Shown here in pieces: positions 20,126-32,210 of a DNA stretch of 64,000 nt (its first letter is position 1; every line of letters starts with the position of its first letter). Source of the DNA: Brassica napus (lineage: Eukaryota; Streptophyta; Magnoliopsida; Brassicales; Brassicaceae). Both the position numbers and the translations under genes were made by a program. The notes below the pieces were generated by a model. That model had not been told where the DNA came from. It saw only the letters and a program-made list of their open reading frames with translations, and did not search any database. Where the stretch lies: NCBI RefSeq assembly GCF_020379485.1, contig NC_063438.1, forward strand, positions 806,001 to 870,000, in the 5' to 3' direction.

Positions 20126-22659
20126 AAGAGAAAATACATAACTGTAAAGAATAAGTCCATCAAAATGAATTGGGACGCTCCTATTTTCTTATTCAATTTC
20201 TCATAATAAATACAGTGGTGGTATTTTAATTTCGTATTTGGTTGTCATTTGCTTTATAAAAACCGCATAACAACCAATGGGTATTTTTAAGAAGTTATAA
20301 ATTAATCAGCAATAATTATGAAAAAAATCAACGGTAGTTAACTATAATATATTCGAGAAGTTCTATCGATTTGTACTTCTTATATTGTAATTAAATACAA
20401 TAAGACATTATAATAATGATGGGAAGTATGAGACTTGAAAAAAAAATAGACAACATATATTCTTAACAATAATATTATTTTGATTCGTAAAATTATACGA
20501 ATATATATGTTTTCCATTTCTATATATTAAAAAAATGTTTATAAGACTATATATTCTATCATTTACAAAATGAAATCTATCATTATGCAAAAAATTTGTT
20601 TGCGACATCAAATTTTCCCTGAACATCTGTATAACGGAATGAAATAATCTTCTGTTAAAAAAATCTTATGTTTTGTCTTTGTGTGTAAAAGCTCGGTTTT
20701 CCTTTGTTTTTTTACAAATTATCTTACTATTCCCGCCAAATTTATTTATTCATCAATAACCTATAATTCCTTGATCAATAAATTTAAATAAAATACAAAA
20801 TAATATTTGTATTGGTTTGTACTTTGTATATATATATGATACACCGTGTGTAGTTGATGATATTAATTTTTGGTGCTAATTGCTCATATATACATAGTTA
20901 ATTATCGTCAACAGATAGTTCTAAGAGTACTAATGTGGTCAGCAACTGAGGTCTGAGCTGAACATAAATGAGTAGTGACGACCCACGAACCGTGTGCCAC
21001 GATTACTATTGGGTTGGTGACTCAAGAAAAAGGTTGACACTTTTAATTAAGTACTAACCGAGTAAATTAGTCAAATTATTCGACTAACTACTGTTTTACC
21101 TAAAATAGAACCATCATGTAGTGACGGAAACATATCAGCAATAGCGTGATCAAAGTATATCTAGAAATGAAAATTTACAGTTGACTAATCTCATATACTC
21201 AAGACTTCTTTTTTTATAAACGGATAGAATAAGTTTTAAGAAACTTATAATAAATCCAACGATATAACAAATTAAGTAACATCCATTGGCACAAAGTGTT
21301 TTTTTTTTTTGCTTAAACTTTAATTATTGGCACAATGTTGATCAGTCGACTGCTTTCATTTTCTGTTTGCTTTCCTTTCATTAGACTGTAATTACGTGCA
21401 ACGATTATTTATACATTATTGGAGCGGCTTAGGTATTGTTAGTTATAAAGAAACCGAATCGATGTCGTCACATGATCAAGATGTGGTGGTGGTGTGGAGG
21501 CGATGTATATTTTTGGATTCTTGTAATCAAAATGTCACTTCTATATAATTATTATTATGTATGACTTCATGTACACACCATGCAAATCAATATCTAAAAC
21601 GTACAAGTATAATAGATATAAACATACCACTGTTATAGCTTTAATAGATAAATGTCATCATCAAAAGTGAGGGACTATTCGATGAACTTCTAATACAGCC
21701 GGTCTCGGACGACATGCCGACGTATAAACCACCCTTTAAAATATTTAAAACCTATTCAGTCGATTGGGTCAACGGGTTTGGTATAAATCGGTTGGGTCGA
21801 TTTCGCTCGGGACGTTGTTTTCTAATTTCTTTATCGATGTAATATTATCATCTCGATGGATTTTGAATAACTCAAAACATAGATATTGGCACATTCAAAA
21901 GACAAAATTCAATAGACGAGAAATTGGGAAATTAATATTCTTCCCTAATATTTATATTCTGAATGGTATCACAGCTATGAATTACAAATACAACGAATAT
22001 ATTTTTTTAGAAAATGTTTTCCGATTTCTTGGCGAGTTGAATAAAAAACGAGGCCGTCCAAGTTGGTGGTAGTGCATGGTAGCGAATACTAATGGTACAC
22101 TGAAAAGAAAAGGAAAAATAATATACAAAATTCTAGGACATGTCACTCTATCAGTATCTAGAACCAAAAATTAAATAAGAAAAGTTGAATATCTTAGATC
22201 AGTAAATTGAAATAGATAAGATAAAGCGGAGCACACTAACAATAATGACACCTATATTCACTTTGTGAAAAATGAGACAACGATATTCCTAAATAAGTCA
22301 ACTTTATGGGACGGTGTGGGTCGACCTTAGATTATTTTATCGGCCCTTGTCATACTTTTCATTTTAACTTTTCATTCTAAACAGAAGTTACAATCATTCC
22401 ATTTTATTTTACGCCGCTGGGTCATCAAGTATTCAATTATGCGCATGCAACTAACAAACTCTAATATTGATATTTTTGCAAAGCGTAGTAAACTAAAGAA
22501 TTTTTTTTGTTTCTAAATCATTTATTATACTAATCGAAGTTTATATCGTTGTATCATCATTTTAATTTTTCAAATTAATAAGAAGTTAAGTTATGCTTTA
22601 CAAATAGAATTTTCACAGATTTCCTTTTTTTTTTGTCAAACAATTCGTTACTTGTCGCA
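20126..22659. other. Intergenic, upstream of SAUR32
   Basis: AT-rich promoter-side DNA. Open frames of 60-100 codons at 20408, 21764 and 21982 resemble no family I know. No bounded repeat is identified. Confidence 0.5.
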
Positions 22660-22800
22660 AAAAAAAAAAAACAGAGTTTACACCATAGGTGAGTTAAAAG
22701 CTACAACAACCATTGCTTTAGCTAGTCTATCAGCAGCCTTATTCTTGATACGAGGGATAAAAGAGAAAGAGGCAGTCCACGGATCGACTCATCATGCCAA
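22660..22800 (-). pseudogene. Possible LINE RNase H tail fragment
   Basis: The minus strand reads 'WTASFSFIPRIKNKAADRLAKA', which resembles the C-terminal end of plant LINE RNase H domains (xxxPRxxNxxADxLAK). The flanks carry stops and nothing else of a LINE is recognisable, so this is a short scrap at best. Confidence 0.45.
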
Positions 22801-23211
22801 TGTCGTGGAGGAATTGGATGGCAGTCATATAAGAATTTTCACATATTTTCTATTATTCTGAATTTCACCAGTTAAAAGTTCGCATGAGTTCACTAATGGG
22901 CCGGGAGTGATTTCGCTGTAAGTTTTTTTTTTAATACTAGTTTAGCAGCTCACAGCTTCTAATGAACTATGTAAACGACAATGGGCCTTCTGTTATTTAA
23001 TGCTTTTTTTTTGCTTAGTCAATATGATTGCCTGCATTGGCCCAATTAAAATCCATGGCCCTCCAATTCCATTCTCTTATTTTTCCTTATTTAAGATTAT
23101 AAGTTTTCTGTACAAAATAGATAAAAAAGGAAACTAAAAATAGTTGAATTATGCACTATTCACAATTTCATACCATATATATATGGTGTATTCAACTGAA
23201 AAGATATATGA

Positions 23212-23454
23212 TACTTCATCCATTTCAGTTTAGTTGTCGATGTAAAGTAATTTTTTTTGTTTCAAAATAAGTATAATTTTATAAATTCAATTCAAAATTT
23301 ATTGATTTATATTTTAATCTATTTTCTAATGATTGAAATGTAGTTAGGTGTATTGGTAATGATGTTTTTACTTAGTAACTATACAAAATTACATTTTTTT
23401 CTTAATATGTGTACTCAAGTCTAAAACGACAACTAAAATGCAACAGAGAGAGTA
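23212..23454. mobile_element. Stowaway-like MITE, intact copy
   Basis: 243 bp between TA dinucleotides. The left end 'tccatttcagtttagttgtc' and the right end 'cgacaactaaaatgcaacag' followed by 'agagagta' are inverted copies. This is the best-preserved member of the family also seen at 8090 and 52621. Confidence 0.8.
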
Positions 23455-24110
23455 TCAAAGAGGTTAAATACCTATGTTACATGGAATTAGAAGCGGGTAC
23501 ACGGAAGTGGAATCATATGGAAACATAGAAGTAAGATTTTTTTAAAAACTTAGGAAGCGGGTGCTTGTTAGAATCTTATATATATATATATATATATATT
23601 TAAATAAAATAAAATTATAATTCATGACTAAAAATATATAATTCAAATTAAAATAAAACATTTATTCATATAAATAATTTTAATGATTTCATATTAAGAA
23701 TGTAAAAATACACATAAATTAAGTTATATCTCTAATAAGAATCTCAATGCATAAAGATAATGTTAGTTTTAATATTTGTATATTTATATTCTCTCTATTT
23801 CATTACTATTAAATTTTAGACTTTTTTATAAAAATAATAAACATGATTTATAATTTTTATCTATTTATGATATTGTCTTTTTTTAAGCGGAAGCGTGATT
23901 CCAAAACAAAATCGTAAGCTTCCAACGTGTTTTTAAATAGGTTATTTTAGAAGCGCTTTGGAAGCGAGATTCCGTAACTTTCCCCAAGGTTCCGATTCCA
24001 AAACAGGAATCGGCCGATGAAGCTTCCGCACAACTTAGTTTAATACCGGACGTTAACATAATTTTGTCTAATCAACCTCTTACACTTTTAACAAAAATGC
24101 ATTATTTTAA

Positions 24111-24340
24111 TACTTAATCTATTCCTAAATATAAGATGTTTATGAAAAAAATATGTATTAATAAAATTAAGTATCACTAAAACTATAAAATAATTATAAT
24201 CAACCAATTGTAAAATAAATGATTAAATATGATCAGTTACACGGTTTTTAATAAAGTAAAAGTTACTTAGAAAGTTGAAAATATCTTATGGAACATCAAT
24301 TTTTTTTTGAAACATATTTCATTTAAGAACAAAGAAAGTA
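24111..24340. mobile_element. Stowaway-like MITE (decayed)
   Basis: About 230 bp. It starts 'tacttaatctattcctaaat' followed by 'ataagatgttt' and ends 'aagaacaaagaaagta'; an 'aacatcaattttttt' block faces the left end. The termini are partly matched inverted repeats with TA flanks. Confidence 0.55.
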
Positions 24341-25972
24341 TTAAAAAAAAGTATTAATAAAGCACACTTATGGTAAATTTTAGGCAACCGGCCTTTAATT
24401 GCTTGACAGTTGAAAATTTAAGGTATTTTATCGATAATAAATGTCATTACAGACTTGAGAAATCAAACAAAATTAAAATAATTGACCCAGAACCACAGTC
24501 GTAGGTTTAGCAGGAATGACACTGAAAACCGTAGAAGAAAAACATGGTCAAAGTCTTCGGTTAAAAGTACATAGTAAAAAGATGAATCCGATGAGCCATG
24601 GTCCATAGAAACTTGTGTCATCCGTGAAAAAGTTTAGAAAGGCCAAAATATTAAAAGCATCACTTTATTTAACTAGTAGTAAGATTTTCCTCTACATATT
24701 TATTTTCAAAATAAGAATTTATTTTCCTTAACTAATCTTTTTCTTGTGAGATATATTTCTAGATTAGTAAAGGGTTCTGATTTCAAAATATAAAATTAAG
24801 TTAGTACACAAAAAAAAAATCGAAGTATAAACTCAATGAGCAATTGTAGTACCCTGAATTTTGCATTACCCTCATTTTGTTTTGATTTTTGTTCAAATAC
24901 CCTCGTTTTGTTTAATTTATGAATTCATACACAAATAAATAACACACACACATATGTATAACTTAGTAGTCTTAATATATCTTTCCGCTGGATAGACTTC
25001 GTATAGTTTACGAAATATCTGGAATATGTTCATCGTACATTAAGAGGATAAGGTTTCAAGAACAAGTCTGGACTTAAGTATTTCTTCATCCTCGAGAGAA
25101 AGATGTAAGATATATAGTAAAGACACAAATCTTCCACGAGCAGATGACACAATTCTCCAAAGAGAATTATAAAATACTAGCAATCAAGTTATAACAATAG
25201 ATCATACAAAATTAAGTTTATTCCGAGACTAAATGAAATATTTTTACATTTGAGTGGTATATAAAATGATTACAGTTTCATACAGTGTGAGTAATAATCT
25301 AGAAGGAGAAAGAGATATAGAAATTCTAGCTCTTGCACAGCTCTTCATCTCCCCATGCAAAAAGTATCTGCATAAGTTATCCTTACAATAAAAGGGTTAG
25401 AACAATATTGTCATCGCATATATAACTCTTCTTTACTCCAGAAGAGGATCCAGAAAACCCTAGTTATGTCATAAATAGTTAATAAAGAATTAAGATTCAA
25501 GTCTCGTAGATCTGGTATGGTAAGAAACAGACAGATCTGAAACTAGACTATCATCATCATGCATGACCAAGAAGATCCTATCTTATAATAACTTAACTCT
25601 TCCTGACAATAAAAAAACAATCATATCAGAATCATAGCAGCGCAGAAAACCTCAAAATACTATATACATATGTAGAAAAGGTTGTAATGATGAAACTTTT
25701 CAGATTCCAAGAGTAAGAAAGTCAGATTCTTTCATCATTACACCAATCTGCAACTACCTGAAAACTTTTCTTTTCCCTACTGGTCCCAAGCACACGTAGA
25801 TAAAAACAGTGTTTAGTGCAAATATTAATCAATAAAACGTGTAACTGAATCAGAGAAAGCAAATTTAAAATATCAAAACCTTTAACATGGGTTCAATCCA
25901 AAGATCTGAAACCCTAAATTGAGAAAAATGGAAGAATAAGGAACAATGGAGTATTCAGGGAGCAATAATTGG

Positions 25973-25993
25973 GGGGAATGAAGCCTGGTCCGA
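25973..25993 (-). ncRNA. miR166a-3p: Mature miR166 (3' arm)
   Basis: 21 nt on the minus strand, identical to the canonical plant miR166 as I know it (starts TCGGACC, ends TTCCCC). Confidence 0.96.
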
Positions 25994-26082
25994 CGACACT
26001 AAAACCCTAATCAGATCTCAAACATAGAGGTTTGATTCGATTAGATCGAAGAAGATCCAACATGAGTTGATAGAGCCAGAGT

Positions 26083-26103
26083 CCTCGAGCCAGACAACAT
26101 TCC
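26083..26103 (-). ncRNA. miR166a-5p: miR166a star strand (5' arm)
   Basis: 21 nt beginning GGAATG and ending CTCGAGG. It pairs with the mature strand with 2-nt 3' overhangs. From memory, the Arabidopsis star begins GGACTG; here the fourth base is A, which pairs with U in the mature strand. Confidence 0.9.
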
Positions 26104-26346
26104 CCTCAAAAGAGAAAACCCCTTCCTTCAAAAAAAAACCTTATCAAGATCAAACTCTAGGGTTTGTAGTTGTCTAAAAATATATCTCTATATGTTCTTC
26201 CCCCACTAGATCCGGCTAGGATCAATGGAGAAGAAGCAGAGAGAAAGAGAGATGGAGAAGAAGATAAGTGAGTGGTGATGAAGGAAGAGAGAATGATGAA
26301 ATAAAAAGGGCTTTTATGTAGAAATTGAGTAGTGGAGAGCCAAAGC

Positions 26347-26350
26347 TATA
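26347..26350 (-). promoter_or_regulatory. Possible TATA box of MIR166A
   Basis: CTTGTATAGC on the minus strand, about 240 bp upstream of the hairpin. It is preceded (26390-26420) by a CT/GA-rich run. This position suits a pri-miRNA promoter, but the motif is weak. Confidence 0.35.
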
Positions 26351-26834
26351 CAAGACAAAAAAACATGGGTGTCTCTGGTCCCACACGCTCTTCCTCTCCT
26401 CTCTATCTCTCTCTCTCTAGCAATACATACTAGTACTAGTATAACATTGGCTTTTCAAGTTTCAAGATATCGCAGTAAAAACTTTGGATTTACTTTTTGA
26501 GACATGTCACTGGATTCTCATTTACTGTGTTATTACTTGTTCAAGCAAAAATATAATTCAAGTTCCCATCCCTTCTACTAGTGCTAAATTGAGCCTATTT
26601 CCAACGTTCTTTACGTATTCTTATATTTTTATTTTATTTGAACTGATTTATTCTTATATTTTGATAATAAAAATGGTTTTCAGTCCAAAAAAATACGAAA
26701 ATTTAATGGTTGAATTAAAGTTCTTTATAGTTTGATGATTTATTCCACTATATCATTGTGGTTTAAAATTTTAAATGGTGCCCGTGCAACAGAATATACG
26801 GAATATCTCTGATACGTGCGGATTAAAATGTTAA
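26351..26834. other. Intergenic, upstream of MIR166A
   Basis: Contains the CT-rich run (26393-26420) and AT-rich DNA. An 83-codon open frame at 26484-26735 is judged to be chance. A block near 26773 ('ttaaatggtgcccgtgcaac') resembles the Helitron end at 26856. Confidence 0.45.
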
Positions 26835-28169
26835 CTAGATTTTGACATTTTAAATGGTTGCACGGGTGTTTGTTTTCATTTTTCTATCATAAATTATTGT
26901 TTTAGAACATAAGTGGTATATATTTTTAATGTTAATCATATACTTAAATATTTATATAACTATTTCAAATACAATAATTTTATCATTTACATGTTATAAT
27001 TAATTAATTGTTTAAACCTTATGTATTTGCAACTTCTTATTATATATTTATCTTATTGTATTTGTATTTAGTTATTAAGCAAATTAATATATTCATGAGA
27101 AAATATATTTAAAAAATATTTTGTATTTAATTTAGGCTAAATTCTGACCCGTATTTCAAAACTGGATTTCTGCTTACCAATATTTATGCTTATTCATTTT
27201 AGATATTTATTATTGTATATATAAAAGTGTAAGATATGTTAATTTTTAGACATGTATTATATAGTTTGTTAATTTTAAGCTGTTCTATCATCATATTATA
27301 TTTTAAATAAATAGTTTATATTTATGAAAATAAATTTTATAAATTTATCAATTGAATATAATTTTATCATATTTATTTTAGTATAATAATTATATTTTAA
27401 CATGATCATGACTATAAAAGTACATTAAGTTATAAACGATATAATTTATTTTCATCTCTAAACGATAACTTAAAATACATTAAGTTATTGTTTAAATATT
27501 ACACAGATTTATTAGAATTTTTAAAATATAATATATAAATATATATTATATTTAAAATGAAAATATATTATGATTAAAATAGTTACAAAGATTTTATATT
27601 ATTAACTTTAAAGAAATACATGTTAATTTTTATACATGTATTATATAGTTTGATAATGTTAACCCATCTTACCAACATATTAGATTTTATTTTTGAACAT
27701 AAATATTTTATAATTACGAAAATAAAATATATAAATATATAAATTTAATACAATTTTATTATATTTAGCTCAATATAATAATTTTAATTTAATATGATTG
27801 ATTATGATTATATAATAAGTAAAATATTATAGATTTTTTTATTTTTCATTTTATATAACTGAATATATTAATGTATAATAATATTTTAAATTAATTTCAA
27901 AATTAGTGAAAATATTTAAATATAATTTCGAAAATGAAGATCTTGTAAAAATCTTTTTAAACAGATTTGTTAGAATTTTAAAATAAATATATTTATATTT
28001 AAAATGAAAAGATATCATAAGATACTATGATTAAAATATTTTAAAAATTATGTTTATTATTAGTCTGAATTAAAATATAGTATAAATTTCTATGAATAGG
28101 TCCATTAGGTCCATTTTAAAAAAAATCACACGTGAATCAAAGTTGTGACTTCTGTTTTAATATATAAGA
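26835..28169 (-). mobile_element. Non-autonomous Helitron C, 1.3 kb
   Basis: The minus-strand 5' end at 28169 is 'TCTTATATATTAAAACAGAA' followed by 'GTCACAACTTTG', preceded by A; this is the classic Arabidopsis/Brassica Helitron start. The 3' end is CTAG at 26835-26838, followed by T. The terminal hairpin is degraded. The interior is extremely AT-rich, with a diverged repeat at 27238 and 27622. It has no coding capacity. Confidence 0.72.
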
Positions 28170-30608
28170 TGAATTATAATCAACTAGCATGTTCTACCAC
28201 CACTTCTTCCGCAACTATTACCAGTTCACAGCCTCAAATGTAATAAACCCAATCGCCAACACTCTTTGATTTCCAAAAAAAAATATCTGACGAGGTACCC
28301 AAACAAGTTGTTTCAGCTCTATGGTCCCCCGAAAATAAAATAATGAAAAGAAACTAGAGCTGGAAACGCGTAAGAGAATTAGAAAGTAAGAAAAGTACAA
28401 AAACTATATGAATCACAATAAAAATTAAGAGAATAAAGAAAAATGTAAATCTGAGAAATGGAAAGGGAATCAAAAAGGGGGAAAGGAGTGACTATAAAAG
28501 TTAGTCAGAGGAGTGGTTGAGTTATTGAGCTGCCCAATATTAGCATTCTTCATTTATTGTCCCTCACCTTTTTCTTGTTTTCTTCGTTGTTTTAATATTT
28601 GTGTTTCACCTTTATTTAAATTCACCCGTTTCATTTTTGATTTTATGATTAAAAAATGAAGAAAACTTTTTACTACGACGTACCCATCATCAAATATAAA
28701 CGAAACGAGAGTTTACAAAGGATCATTTGCTAACTTAAAAAAGTTACAACACGGTTACATATTAAAAATGTGATTCTTCCATTTTCTTAACATAGTGTTT
28801 CTTCCATTAGAACGGATTAGTTATCCCAAATGAACTGTCTCATTAATAATACGAAGGATCATAGCGAAGCACTGAATTTGCAGTATGATGGGATCTATGA
28901 AAAGCATTGACTAATTATAAATAAGAACCTGTATTTTCTCATATTTAAATCACAAACATAATATAAAAGATCAATAATTATCTTACAAACTCTTAGACCA
29001 AATACGTTTTTACTAACTGGGGGTTTAATCAGCAATATCTTTTTAAATCATGCATCATCGTGTTAATTTATTGTTAAGTTTCGAGTCGTTGAGGTTCGTG
29101 AAATGGTCCATGCACATGGGGAACTCGTATTTTTTGGCCATTTCCCTTGGGGACTCTTTTTTCTGGTGTTGAGTCAAAGTCTCTGCGTTTTCATAAGCTT
29201 TTGTATATAAAGAAATAAAAAAGTTTGAAGCAGAAAGAATTGACTAACAAAATTAATTTTTCGTGTAACCTTCAACATTTTCCCAGTTTTTATCTGCTTC
29301 AAAAGAGTATAGACTACTTGGTTGTTAACTTCTTGTACAGTACATATATTTAGTTATTAATACTATTTTAAAAATTATGTCGGCAAAAAAATTATGGAAC
29401 TTGTGGTAAAATCTTTAATCTTCGACTCGGGTTTTTAAAGTTTGTTACGTAAAAAGTTTTTCAATGTTCAGGAATGAGTTTTTTCTTCTTCAGTCCCGAA
29501 AAATAAAAATTGTGACAAGCATGTAACGGAGATGAAAGTCACCATGTTTCATAACGGTAAACGTTTTGGTCAACGAGGAAGAAAGAGAAGTAATCATGTA
29601 ATCAATCTGGTAATTAGTTAATGCTCTTGTTTTTATTTTCGAGATTTAGTGAGAGATTTAATCGGTCTGTGCATCGTTTTCACGCAAACGAAGCACTTTA
29701 ATGAAACTGGCAGTTATAATCATTCTCTCTTACGCAATAATTAAGCTCAGCAATCTTTATTTATTTATTTTCAGTAAGCTATTTTATTTTCGCATGACTA
29801 TTTTTTTTTTTGCTGAAAAGTTGCATGACTATTCAAGTGTATTATACTCCATACATTTCACTATAATTATCATTGTACAGTAAAAAGATTATTTTAAAAT
29901 AAATGTCATTTTATAAATTTAATGCAAAATTTATTAATTTTATATTGCAATTTATATTAATAAAACATATTAATTTTTGGTATTAGATTCATATTTTTGT
30001 GATTATCTATTTTCATAATTACAAACCAAGAAAGTTAAATAAATACAATTAATTTTTTAAGTTATGATTAATTATTATTACTTGATAAAACGCATTAAAA
30101 TATTGAAATATACATTTTTTTTAAAAAAGTTCTAAATCATGCATATTTATGAAACCAAGGGAGTAATAGTTATAGTTACAGTATTATATATTCTAATGTA
30201 TAATAGTATATACTTCTTTTCTTTAATATTAAATGTAGTTGTAGACTTTAAATTTTGTTTCACTATAAATGTTTTCTTATATTTCAATACATATTTTTTG
30301 GTAATTTTTTCAATAATATTTATATTTTAAGTTTATTGATTAAGAAAATCAAACAAAACAATATTTTAACTAAAGGTATAATAATAATTTAATTATTATT
30401 TAATATGTGCCAAAAAAACTTAAACGATATATATAATAAAACGGAGGAAATAGTAATTATCCTTTTTCAACCACTTTTTATGTTGTTGTGAACATGTTTT
30501 TGTTTTTAAAACAATGAATTTTTTGTGTTTGAAACTTTTTATCAATAATTTCTTCAATCTTTTTCTTCTTGTGATAACAAATTTCTTCATTCTTAAGTAT
30601 AACCTGAA
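28170..30608. other. Intergenic with one MITE
   Basis: No gene recognised; short open frames at 28218 and 29701 look random. A long MITE sits at 29844-30165, and a related end ('aaaacggaggaaatag') lies near 30438. Confidence 0.5.
29844..30165. mobile_element. Stowaway-like MITE, long form
   Basis: About 322 bp. It starts 'tactccatacatttcactat' and ends 'tatgaaaccaagggagta', with TA on both sides. The inner block 'aatgtcattttataaattta' followed by 'atgcaaaatttatt' is shared with the other family members. Confidence 0.6.
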
Positions 30609-30749
30609 GAAAATCAATCACTATTTTAAAAATCCTATTTTAATCCTTAAAATTTATTCATAAGATTGACTTCTTATATATTAATTTTCAATCTTATAGG
30701 ATGATTTTGAGGGACAAAAAGATGAATTTACAAATAGTGATTGATTTTC
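30609..30749. mobile_element. Small fold-back element with 18-bp perfect inverted ends
   Basis: GAAAATCAATCACTATTT at 30609-30626 is exactly inverted at 30732-30749. Inside, 'ataagattga' and 'tcaatcttat' form a second inverted pair (about 30660-30700), so the whole 141 bp can fold back. This fits a short MITE; no clear target duplication is seen. Confidence 0.6.
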
Positions 30750-31682
30750 TCTATAATCATATTTGTTATTGCTTGGTAAACCAACTCCAATACAACAAGG
30801 GTTGAGGTCATTTAACAAATATAAATTCATCGTGTCAAAACATTGGACATTGTTTTATCATTTCGTCTGATATTAATATATTATATGTCAAAATATGTGC
30901 ATTGTAAATGAAATTATGCTGCGATAAAATGGGGCAGAGAAAGCAGTCACTTTTCTATGACTCGCTTTTGAAATAAAGTTAGGTCCTTTAGTCAACTAAT
31001 TAGTACCTACTTTTGTTTGTGTATTTTTTATTGCTTTAGTGATTGTCATTTTGTTGACAAAAATGCAATTGTCATTCTATAAAATAATTAGCTAATCAAT
31101 CAACCAGCTGGAATACGAATAGTTCATTGGTGAAAATGTACAAGTAAGAAACCCTAATCAGATCAACAAAACAATTGGTATATAGGATAGGAACCTTGGT
31201 AAAAATAATAATTAGTATGTAGAACATGGTGGTGCCTACAATCTGATATGTCATTGTCTCATTTATATTTGTAAATATATATATGGTACATCATTCATCA
31301 CATTACTAAAAAGACAGAAATATAAGATGAAGAATTAAAAGGCAGAGGTGCCCGCGACAAGTGCTGCAACATTTTGTTTTGCTTGCTAATGTCCAAGAAA
31401 GGTAATGAACTATCCACGCATACTATATTATATTTTTCTTTTCGCAACTCATACTATATATATAATAACGTAATGAAATAAGTAATAGGTAGAAACTGTG
31501 GACGAGAATGACAAATGGAGAAGACGATTCTGGCTACAGATTTCAACGTTTATGCAGTCTTCGAGAGTTGTGTTTTGTGTTGTGTCCGAGAGAGAGACGA
31601 CGTAGATGTCAAATCCCTGCATCCGAACCCACGCTCTCCATCCTTACATTCCTTTAAGAAACAAAGCTAATTTAATTGGACA
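30750..31682. other. Intergenic
   Basis: AT-rich with no recognised gene. The less AT-rich stretch near 31520-31640 carries no open frame or known motif that I can name. Confidence 0.5.
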
Positions 31683-32210
31683 CTAGAGACAGACCCGCGC
31701 TGTGCGCGGTATTGTTTCATAAAATCTTAATTAATTTTTTTGGACTATATTATACGATTTTTGAATCTGTCATTTTTATTTTGTGTTATATAATATGTTG
31801 ATATATATATATTTTTGACATCTATATAATATATTATCTTTATAATTATATAATTGATATGTTTGTAATATATGTTGTACCTAGAGTTAGTTTATAATGT
31901 ATAATAGTTTATATGTAGTAATTTAGTGGTTTGACTTAGGGCTTAATTGTGATATTATTTTTAAATTAAGGAGGTAATTTTGTTTCAATTTTATATTGTT
32001 TAAATTAGATTATCAAAATAAGTTAGTTCAACTATTTAAATTTCTATTAATTTTTACAATTTATTAATTTTGAGTTTCATTTTTGTAACATTGTAGTTAT
32101 CAAAATGTATTTGTTACAAAAAAAAAGTTATCAAAATATATTATTGGAACTGTGGATCCCAAAATCTCTATAAATAAATTGATTTTATTGACATTCTTTG
32201 TTTCTCAAGA
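31683..32210 (-). mobile_element. Probable Helitron D, short
   Basis: The 3' end on the minus strand is strong: hairpin CCGCGC-ACA-GCGCGG, then 'gtctgtct', then CTAG (31683-31686) and T. The 5' end is less sure: 'TCTTGAGAAACAAAGAATGTCA' at 32210 resembles the GAGAAAC...TGTCA start of the element at 42149 but lacks the TATATTAA part. It is non-coding. Confidence 0.58.

Larger units (their letters stand above)
22801..25967. other. Intergenic with MITEs; right part may be 3' sequence of pri-miR166a
   Basis: A cluster of TGGGCC-type motifs lies at about 22895-23060. MITEs are at 23212-23454 and 24111-24340, and a TA microsatellite near 23579-23600. From about 25300 to 25967 the DNA is less AT-rich and may belong to the downstream part of the MIR166A transcript, but no splice sites can be proven. 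Confidence 0.45.
25968..26110 (-). ncRNA. MIR166A: MIR166A precursor hairpin
   Basis: The minus strand encodes a miR166 stem-loop. The 5' arm is 26083-26103 (GGAATGTTGTCTGGCTCGAGG positions, miR166*), the loop about 60-90 nt, and the 3' arm carries mature miR166 at 25973-25993 (begins TCGGACCAGGC, ends TTCATTCCCC). The arms pair along nearly the whole 21 nt, with three mismatches, two G-U pairs and 2-nt 3' overhangs, as Dicer-like 1 produces. miR166 guides cleavage of HD-ZIP III mRNAs (PHB, PHV, REV, ATHB-8, ATHB-15) and so sets leaf polarity, meristem and vascular pattern. Its place between SAUR32 and ATHB-7 matches Arabidopsis MIR166A (At2g46685), and the loop side is also like that precursor. 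The gene is transcribed right to left. Confidence 0.95.

Noticed and set aside
21764..22072. 102-codon open frame
   Set aside because: No motif recognised and no gene-like codon use.
22652..22861. 69-codon plus-strand frame
   Set aside because: The opposite strand reads more like a LINE RNase H tail, and the frame starts in a poly-A run.
28218..28400. 60-codon minus-strand frame
   Set aside because: Tried in three frames against families I know; no match, and stops surround it.
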